In this document: positions 56,680 to 64,000 of the stretch, piece by piece
Layout of the letters: each line of letters opens with the position of its first letter
Numbering within the stretch: position 1 is the first letter of the stretch
Program-made: the position numbers and the translations under genes
Notes under the pieces: generated by a model
The model's input: the letters and a program-made list of their open reading frames with translations, nothing else
What the model was told of the DNA's origin: nothing
Databases searched by the model: none
Source of the DNA: Triatoma infestans
Taxonomy: Eukaryota > Arthropoda > Insecta > Hemiptera > Reduviidae
NCBI GenBank assembly: GCA_011037195.1
Contig: JAAEAF010006123.1
Coordinates: forward strand, 56,605 to 120,604
Length of the DNA: 64,000 nucleotides
Reading direction: 5' to 3'

Positions 56680-58560
56680 GAAGGAGTGAGAATAAACTAG
56701 ATGATATGCTGAACACTTATATAATGAGTATTAAATAGAAGTTAGGTAGCGAGAGAATATTAAAGAGACAGACTGACTGAGTAATAAGAAGGTAGAGTAG
56801 ATAGTTTGCTGACTGGATCCGAACTGTTCTGCTGTCACTCTATTTTTCATGAATCGAACTCTCCCTTCCTAGTCTGGCCTAGGTAGGGATTAACTAAATT
56901 TTGATTCATTTAATGTCTGCTTCTTCCCTGTTCGGACCCTATTATTATTGTACTTTAATTATTCAGATCCCATTACGTTTATATTGTAGTCCAGAAGTAC
57001 AATAACATTTAATCAACATAATAATTGAAATTTAATGCCACAATTTTCGCAGAACTACCTATAATAATTTTTTTTTTTTTTTTGGAAAAATGGTACAATT
57101 AGAAGTAATAGGTTTATATTTGCGCAATTAGGATTCCAGGTTTGAAGGAAATCACTGTCGTTTTCAAGGAAAAAGTTTTCTGCAAAGTCCGATTTGCTTC
57201 AAATTTGAAATCCTAGGCAATCCTTTGTATACTATAATATACATATTATTGAAGTCATACATCAGAGGAAAGCATTGCTATAATCCCTCAAAAAAATCAA
57301 TTGTCCTAGGAAAACGTTTCAAATAAAAGCTGTAGACATAATTTATGTGTGTGGATAGTATAAGAAAATTTATTTAAAAAAAATCGTAGAAGCCATTTTC
57401 AAAAAAATCGCAGAAAAACAGCAACATATCTATAAGTTGTTAAAGCTAATAATAAAAAAAAAAATTATTAGTTTTGACTATTGTACAACTAGAGAAGTTT
57501 CCTTTAAAGTGGGGCACTGACTTGTGGTGTTTGCCTAGGGACATTAAACTTGCCAACAGATGTACGTACGCACACTAACTCCTTACTATGTGAATACAAA
57601 CTTTTGTCCCTAAGGTCATGTCATCTTATTGTAATATCCACAATGAAGGCTGCTATCACATTTATAACATCACAGTTTTGTGATAATAATTGAAGTTAAT
57701 TATATTTTATCTATTTAAATAATCTTTTCAATAATCTGTAATATTCGTAATTAAATTTTTAATGTGTTTTATGCATTTTGATGATTAGTTATATAATTGC
57801 CGATTTTTTTTTTTTTTTTTTTTCATCGTTGTCTCCGTTAATGCAATAGTCTGATGAAAATTTTAATCAGTCAACATTCTATTGGATTGCGGTAATGACA
57901 TGGTTATTAATGAAACAAGCGTTATGTTTCTAGATTATGTACTTGAACCCTGCTCAACAATATTCTTTGAAGGAAGAAGAGTTTGTGGGAAAGCTTAAAT
58001 ACCATTTCATTCATCTTATTTGTTATTAATCTTAAATTGAGAAGTGTAGAGATGAAAATTGTAGAGGAAAAAGCTTGCAACAATTTAATTTTCATTAGGA
58101 CTGCCCCCCCCCCACACTAAGAAAGAAGGCTAACAAAACAAAATTATACTAATCCTGATAATCCTGATTGAGATGTCTTTTCAATTTCATCAAGTTTCCA
58201 CAATAATCGATTCTGTAATGGGATCCGAATCATAGGAAAGATTAATAGGATCTGAGGAGCGAAGTAGCAGACATTAAATGAATCAAAAGTTAGTTACTCC
58301 CCACTAGAAAGGGATTAGGAAGAGAGAGAGTTTAATTCATGTAAATAGAGTGACAGCAATTCAGCTGAGGACAGTTTTACAACAGTGCATCCAGTCAGCA
58401 ACCTATCTACTTACCCTTATACCTTCTTATTACTCAGCCAGTCTGTCTCTTTGTTTATTCTCTCGCTACCTAATTTCTATTTAACTGTTGCAGTTTTTGT
58501 GATCTATTCATTATACAGTATTCTGCATATCATCTAGTTTATTTCTCTAAAATCCATTCT
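56680..58560. mobile_element. Foldback element D: 320-360 bp imperfect inverted repeats around 1.2 kb
   Basis: The left arm (about 56680..57000) includes AATAAACTAGATGATATGC, GTTAGGTAGCGAGAGAATA, AGACAGACTGACTGAGTAAT and TTTTGATTCATTTAATGTCT. The right arm (about 58195..58560) holds their complements: ATTACTCAGCCAGTCTGTCT, TATTCTCTCGCTACCTAATT and GCATATCATCTAGTTTATTT. The interior includes a Rep-X piece and AT-rich DNA and no transposase. Confidence 0.8.
57160..57560 (-). repeat. Rep-X fragment inside foldback D
   Basis: GAAAACGTTTCAAATAAAAG, CTGTAGACATAATTTATGTG, AAAATCGTAGAAGCCATTTT and AAAAATCGCAGAAAAAC follow the minus-orientation Rep-X order. It is diverged. Confidence 0.5.
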
Positions 58561-58839
58561 CTCTAATTTTCTATCGCTCTCTCCTTCAATCACTCCCCTT
58601 ATAATTCTTTACCACTTTCAATAGATTTGAAGGTTATTTTATTTAATTTTTGTATTTTACATTAAATTAAATCCTAACAAACGATAATCGCAAGAAGTCA
58701 CGTACATTTCCATTGAAAAATCTAATGTGTATTCTATTCTGAAAATTCAAGTTATAGACAGAGTAATAGAATACAATTTAAAAAAATTAAACATATTCAG
58801 ATGAAGAACATAAAGTAATTTTTAGTTCCATTTACTCCT

Positions 58840-59120
58840 AGTAAGAGAAAGTATTCCGAAAAGTGTCAAATTTTTGAAATTTAGTTTTGACCGGAAATAC
58901 ATATAATGGGGTGACGTGAATGAGAAAAATATATTTTTAGCGAATGGTCTGTATGGCTGTGGGTGTATTTTAACAAAATACGTATATTAAAATAAAACAA
59001 AATCGTAAGAAGCTTAAACTTGGTATTCCATCTACCACCGCATCTGATATGAAAGTTTCAGGCAAAATCCAGCAACCGGAAGTGCGACGTTACTGAAGGA
59101 TTTTTTTAAAACTGAGAGCT
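58840..59120 (+). repeat. Rep-X copy
   Basis: TAGTAAGAGAAAGTATTCCG, AAGTGTCAAATTTTTGAAAT, TTTTGACCGGAAATACAT, GGCAAAATCCAGCAACCGGA and AGTGCGACGTTACTGA, in family order. Confidence 0.65.
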
Positions 59121-59139
59121 CTTAAATTTATATAGCGTT

Positions 59140-59390
59140 CCTTGGATGGAAAAGGATCATGATAAAGAGACTGTCACACATGCAATCTTCAGCAGCCTGA
59201 AACACTTTACCACTTTCTTGGAGAATGTCCGGGATATGTTGACTTAAGAAAGCAATTTTTTTGGTTTTGAATTTCTTTCTAGCCAATTTATTGTGCAACT
59301 GTTTTCCACAAACTCAGATCATTTACTGTTGAAATTCGCTCATCAGATCTACAACATTAGATGTACAGATTTAAATTACTCAAATTGAAA
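59140..59390 (+). pseudogene. LINE C-terminal fragment
   Basis: Reads CNLQQPETLYHFLGECPGYV then DLRKQFFWF and, after stops, ATVFHKLRSFTVEIRSSDLQ. The C-x-x-x-x-E-x-x-x-H-x-L-x-x-C-P pattern is the Cys/His tail of R1/I or related LINE ORF2. It follows Rep-X without a visible junction. Confidence 0.6.
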
Positions 59391-59854
59391 TTGTAACTAA
59401 TAATTTTAAGTTTTCTATTCTCACTTTTAAGACAAGTTTGTTTATTGTAATCAATAATTTATATCTCATATTATATTCTTCTAGTTTTACTTTATTTATA
59501 TATTTATTTTTTTTATTTGATTTTTTTTCCTTTTTCCTTTAAAATGTTTGTTCCGCATGTGAGATTAGCGAGTTTTTTTTGGTTTTTTTCTGATTAGGTA
59601 GTTTTTCCTATTTATTTTGTTTTTTTTTTTTTTGGTTAATCTAATTTTACGCATTTCTTCTTACACTACTTTGTTTTGAATATGTTTTGGTGGTTTTCAT
59701 AATGTCTATTTTCATTACAATACATTTTTATCTGTATTATTATGTTAAAATATGGGTATAATATTTCTTTTTTCTGTTTTTTTTATTACACGAACTCCGG
59801 CAGCCGGGCAATTTGCATGTCTTTTTGCACCTTTTATTTTCATTTTTACTTTCT

Positions 59855-60900
59855 CTGACTCCTAGTAAGAAGAGGAAGTATTGTAACCGTGTCAAAATTT
59901 TCGATATCGAGTTTTCACCGGAAATATCCGTTTTGAGGTCCCCTGAGTCCAAAAAAGTGGGTTTTAGCAAATGGTCTGTGTGTGTGTGTGTATGTGAACA
60001 GCATGGCTCAAAAACGAAAAACCGTAGAAAGTTGAAACTTCATATTCCATTTAGGTATCACCATGGCATCTGACGGTGGGTCATCTGACAAAATTCCTCA
60101 ACCGGAAGTACCACTTTACGTGTTGGCTTTTTTTTACTTTTTTGCGTTTTTCTCAAAAATGACTGCGACGATTTTCTTTAAACTTGCAATATAAACTAGA
60201 CACACAAAGAGCTACAACTTTTATTTGAAATGTTTCTCTGGGAAAATTCATTTAAGGGCAGTTATGAGGGAGTGGTGGGGTTAGGTTTTCATCTAAAGTG
60301 CTATTTCAGTTTATCAAACAATTCTAACATTTAAATAATGTTAATTAGAATTGAATATGTTGTTGAAATACCGAGTTTCAAAAAAATCGGATTACGGGAA
60401 GTGCTTTTTACATTACCACTTTACTAAATGATTTTTTTTCACTTTTTCGCCGATTTTCTCAAAAATTTCTCCAACGATATCCTTGAAACATCTTATCTAA
60501 ACTAAACATACAAAGATCTACAACTTTTATTTAAAACATCTCTCTGGGGAAATTCTTTTAAGGGCACTTTCAGAGGAGTGAGTGGGGGTTATGTTTTTCT
60601 CTAAAGTGCTATCATAGTTGATTATACAATTCTATCACATAAACAAAATTTAATTAGAAATAAATAGATGGCCAAAATTCCGAGTTTTCCAAGAAAATTA
60701 GTAAACCGGAAGTACGCTTTTACTGGACAGTTTTTTTTTTTTCAGTTTTTGGACGAATTTCAATAAATTTGGTTCACAAACTATAAAATTTGTTAATTAT
60801 AATTTTGAGAACACGAATAAGAGAAAGTTGTGAGTGTTTCACATCAGATTTTTTTGTAATGTAATTTTGTACAATTTTGACAAAATAAAGTACTATTTAT
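59855..60900 (+). repeat. Rep-X, longest copy, with two roughly 300-bp tandem sub-units
   Basis: In order: AGTAAGAAGAGGAAGTATTG, ACCGTGTCAAAATTTTCGAT, GAGTTTTCACCGGAAATATC, GAGGTCCCCTGAGTCC, a GT-run, then CTCAAAAACGAAAAACCGTA and CAACCGGAAGTACC. From about 60101 a unit of roughly 300 bp (TTCTCAAAAATGACTGCGAC ... ATTTGAAATGTTTCTCTGGG ... ATCTAAAGTGCTATTTCAGT) is followed by a second (TTCTCAAAAATTTCTCCAAC ...). A third partial start lies at about 60709. The final motif is AGAGAAAGTTGTGAGTGTTT. No ORF spans it. Confidence 0.75.
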
Positions 60901-61104
60901 AATAACAAAAAGTCGTAAGAAGTTTCTGCGGAATTTATATGTTCAATTTTAAATGTTATATGCAGTCAATGTTAATTGGTGCACTCTATTGGACAATAAT
61001 AAAATCTCTTGACCACTTGTCAAAATCGGTAGATACGTACTTGTCCCTCTCATTATGACCTCTTCTATTATGTTATATGACAAATAAGAAAATTTGTCAA
61101 AATT

Positions 61105-61200
61105 ATATAAAATTGTTCTAACAGGAGTTAGAGAAAGTCATGTGAGTGTTTCAAACCAATTTTTTTTTTGCTATGAATTTCACTAACCCATAACTAAAAT
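61105..61200 (+). repeat. Rep-X end fragment
   Basis: AGTTAGAGAAAGTCATGTGA then GTGTTTCAAACCAATTTTTT repeats the end motif of the previous element (60820..60855). The same motif is found at 31104..31140. Confidence 0.5.
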
Positions 61201-62569
61201 ACGCCCTATAACCTGAAAAGCCAAATATTTCTATCACATTTTTTTAACAATCAGCAAGGAGCTGCAAATTCAGCATTGTTGTGTTCCATAATAAATAAAT
61301 CCGTGTTTTATGATGATTTTTCAAGTCCTGCTAAAAATACTTTTAATTACTTTAAGGTTAATGACGTAAGGATATTTTCAATTAAACTTACAAACAAATG
61401 CTAGTAACAATATATAAATGATATATGGTATGTGATTCGACACTGCTTCACTTTGTGTGTATCTATGTATGTTGCAGATAGAAAATCTGCCGATGATAGT
61501 AGAAGTTTATAAAATAGTAAACAAGAATTTGCCGATGGTTTGGCAAAAAACCCATGGATTTGCGTATGTTAAATTCAGTGTTTGTCATATTAGACAATGG
61601 GATATTCTCACTGAATTTTTTTTCCAGAATCCTGCGTACAGACTATAGCCTATGGAATATAAAAATTATAGAACTGCCTATTTTCAGGCTGGCACTATAT
61701 CTAAACACCGATCGTGGTGTCTTGGATAAAGACGCATATTATACTTACTAATATAAATCCATAGATTGGGAATTTAATCCATTGCACTTTATATCTTAGC
61801 TTACAAGTCCATGCCTCTAATCACTATGCTGCCTTATATGATATGGATAAAGTAAATAGTCATATAAAGCAGTGTTCAGCCTTCAGAATAAGGTCTTAAG
61901 AACTTCTTGCATGCTCTTTTCTAGAAGTTAGGTAAGCTCCCAGTGTATCTGCTTCTACAGTGTAGGAAAAATATCATCTTAAATAGTCAGAAAGATAGAC
62001 AGTGAGCTTGATTTTACATAATTTTTAAAGCCAATGTATTGAATGCCAAAATTTTGCCCTTGTAATTATTTATGACGTAATTTTTGTATGTATGTTTCAG
62101 TTAATGAAGCCATAACAGATATTGTGTATTGCCGTAAACAAGGCAAGTTATCTATTCTAGATTCTCAAATAGTTTGCTCTTAACTTGTATACAAGTTTTA
62201 ACTAAAGTATTTTTTATTTTAATGTATACAGTATAAAAGGTTATTACTGATAACAAAACAGGTTTACTTATCTGGGATACTTGCCTTTGTCTATTATTTT
62301 ATTTAATTAAAACTAGCTGAATTTGTTTCTAATCATTAACTATTAATTTTAATGAATATCTAATTGCGATAATGCGTAATCTCAGCCTGCGAAGTGATTT
62401 TTTTTTTTTATTTCTGTAAAGGTGGACGGACACCCTGAAAACCGGTCAGCAAATAGAAACAGTAAAATGGACAGAATCTCAGCTATTTTACAGCACCAAC
62501 ATATCTTAATCAACATAATTGTAGATTAGTTACTACGTTTAGTAATAATATCTGGTTGATTAGGTATAT
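61201..62569. other. AT-rich, nothing supported
   Basis: Two overlapping short plus frames near 61457..61751 are not recognisable. A GAAAACCGGTCAG fragment at 62437..62449 may be a tiny piece of family A or B. Confidence 0.45.
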
Positions 62570-62805
62570 TTTTTTTTTTTTTTTATTTAAGGCGCATCAC
62601 ATCTTTGTCATGGGCGCCCGGAGCGTTCTCAGTGCACTGCCGCCCTCCGGGCAGAGTTTCTCATTACATGACAACACTGTCCAAAAACCAACAGTGAGCT
62701 GAGAGGCTCCTAGGAAGAAAAAATATAAGGGTATCACGTGGAACTACAACCCGGATCCTCCGCGGGGGAGTCCGTGCACTAACCACGATCTAATTCCCTT
62801 CCCTT
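62570..62805 (-). mobile_element. tRNA-derived SINE
   Basis: Minus orientation: T-run at 62570..62585 on plus, GGGCGCCCGGAGCGTTCTCA, GTGCACTGCCGCCCTCCGGG, a degraded B box (AACTACAACCCGGATCC) and ACTAACCACGATCTAATTCC at the head. Confidence 0.8.
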
Positions 62806-62859
62806 ATTATTAGTATTATTATACTGTGATAATTGTTTGCTTTTTGCTTACACTAGAAA

Positions 62860-62972
62860 GAGGAAAAGAATTGGTGATTATTGCTAGATTACTAAACATT
62901 GAGTTTGTCACTGAGCAAGTACATGTCTTGTATCCCCTGAATATGTAAAAAAAAAATTTTTTAGCGATAGTG

Positions 62973-63004
<32 letters not shown>

Positions 63005-63200
63005 TGACAGAATATCTCAAAAATGAAAAGTTACAGGAAGCTCAAAGGTAATCCTTATCGCATCATATACGAAGATTTAGGGCAAAATCCATCAACCGAA
63101 TGTGCAGCAACTAATACAAAACTGGGTTTCTGAAATCTTGTTTTCGAAAACGGCTAACCACGATTTACTTTAAACTTAGTAATAAAAATTATGATTTGTA
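62860..63200 (+). repeat. Rep-X copy with GT microsatellite
   Basis: Starts near GAAAGAGGAAAAGAATTG, has a long GT-run at 62972..63002, then GAATATCTCAAAAATGAAAA, ACAGGAAGCTCAAAGG, CAAAATCCATCAACCG and GATTTACTTTAAACTTAGTA. It stops where the Penelope-like ORF fragment begins. Confidence 0.65.
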
Positions 63201-63201
63201 G

Positions 63202-63580
63202 CTAAAAGACCCCATACCCACAACTTTATTATCAGATATAATTTATAAAATAAATTGTATACAATGCCCAGCTACATACATAGGACATACATCTCAATAT
63301 TTAAAAAATAGACTGTACCAACATAAATACGACTGTAAAACTAAAGAAACCGACTGACATGACTACAGCACTAACGAAACACTGCATACAATACAAACAT
63401 GAATTTGACATAGAAAACACTAAAATGCTCTCCATCAACAATAATAATAAAAAAAGAAATATATTGGAAATGATTCATATTAAAAAAGATAAATTATCTA
63501 TTAATTTTAGAACAGACACCAAAAACCTATCCCTTAGTTATAACAATCTCCTGGAATTTCCAAAACAACATACAGACTAA
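63202..63580 (+). pseudogene. Penelope-like element GIY-YIG endonuclease (frameshifted fragment)
   Basis: The first frame reads DPIPTTLLSDIIYKINCIQC then PATYIGHTSQYLKNRLYQHK. The IIYK and TYIG blocks are the GIY and YIG strands, with the C-x-x-C pair that Penelope-like endonucleases place between them. A stop and +1 shift near 63355 lead to ALTKHCIQYKHEFDIENTKM and RNILEMIHIKKDKLSINFRT, the C-terminal half with the conserved K-H and E residues. The reverse transcriptase is missing (5' truncation at a Rep-X boundary). In intact elements this domain nicks DNA for target-primed insertion. Confidence 0.85.
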
Positions 63581-64000
63581 GACACGGTTTTCCCATCCGC
63601 TCTCCTAGCCCTTTATAAACCTTGACCCATCCAATGTCCGTAACACTTGGTGATGGTATGTCACAGGTTAAACTAGATTAATTACTACTGTAATTCTAAC
63701 TGAAAATTTTTGTAAGTACATTTCTTAAGTTATTTCCATACTTTACTCTTATATATGCCATATACTTTTTTAATAGTTGTGATTTAGATTATTTAATAGT
63801 TGTGATTTAGTTTAATATTGATCTGTACTACAAGAGTTTAAAATAAATTTAAATGTGCTATATATATCATACTCGTTATTTAGTTTATTTATATAGTTTA
63901 TTTAAAAAAAATTGTAATCTGGGAAATATTTAGTTTAAGTTCTATTTTATGTTGTTTCTATTTTTTAATGATTTGTATTTAAACCTTTGTACAGACCCTG
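63581..64000 (+). mobile_element. Penelope-like element 3' region, running off the window
   Basis: AT-rich 3' sequence matching the complement of 41775..42240, from TTTTCCCATCCGCTCTCCTA to CTTTGTACAGACCCTG at the window edge. By comparison with the 41.8 kb copy, the next bases should hold the CTTGAAGAAGG / GATACGTC hammerhead-like end. Confidence 0.8.

Overview
The window is AT-rich eukaryotic DNA of insect type. It is almost entirely intronic or intergenic and heavily loaded with transposable elements. The only host gene I can support lies on the minus strand. Positions 20285..20566 form an internal exon of an Iroquois-class homeobox gene. Its Cys-rich IRX N-terminal signature (CCETGRPIFTDPITGQ...CSCQYD) and the following residues (LAYQRLPPLGVYP ... 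DQPPFYTA) fit mirror (mirr) best. A 13-codon, phase-compatible candidate first coding exon lies at 51184..51222, next to a GC-richer, promoter-like stretch at about 51.4-52.2 kb. On that reading the window holds the mirr 5' end, a 30.6 kb first intron, exon 2 and more than 20 kb of the next intron. The homeobox exons would lie to the left, outside the window. I found no tRNA or rRNA genes, CRISPR arrays or bacterial features.

The mobile elements fall into these groups. (1) Non-LTR retrotransposons: three 5'-truncated insertions with perfect target-site duplications (12.67-13.38, 24.85-25.67 and 42.61-43.55 kb), plus decayed copies at 1.1, 10.8, 14.4, 18.5-19.4, 24.45, 27.8-29.2, 55.4 and 59.2 kb. 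(2) mariner: an internally deleted copy with perfect inverted repeats (3.42-4.17 kb), a full-length decayed copy (36.99-38.24 kb) and a relic (8.45-9.09 kb). (3) Penelope-like elements: a GIY-YIG endonuclease and 3' end at 63.2-64.0 kb and a second 3' end at 41.8-42.2 kb. (4) About ten copies of a tRNA-Ala-like SINE. (5) A solo LTR (6.295-6.688 kb) and a gypsy-like gag relic (30.2-30.85 kb). (6) A high-copy noncoding repeat, called Rep-X here, with a roughly 300 bp internal period.

The most interesting signal is two repeat families (A and B here) that carry hammerhead-ribozyme-like cores: CTGANGA, a short stem II, GAAA, then a tiny stem III ending in GGTC. Several copies are arranged as head-to-head palindromes (9.63-9.88, 10.20-10.40, 23.88-24.45, 29.70-29.97, 35.46-35.67 and 35.92-36.25 kb). 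Two further unrelated long inverted-repeat elements lie at 33.39-34.93 and 56.68-58.56 kb. Because most of this lies inside the predicted mirr transcription unit, the pre-mRNA would contain many long hairpins and candidate self-cleaving motifs.

At 23.88-25.81 kb a three-level nest is visible: a family A palindrome interrupted by one LINE, which is itself interrupted by another. All assignments come from reading and hand translation. No alignment or database search was run, so family names are recognitions and the edges of repeats are approximate.
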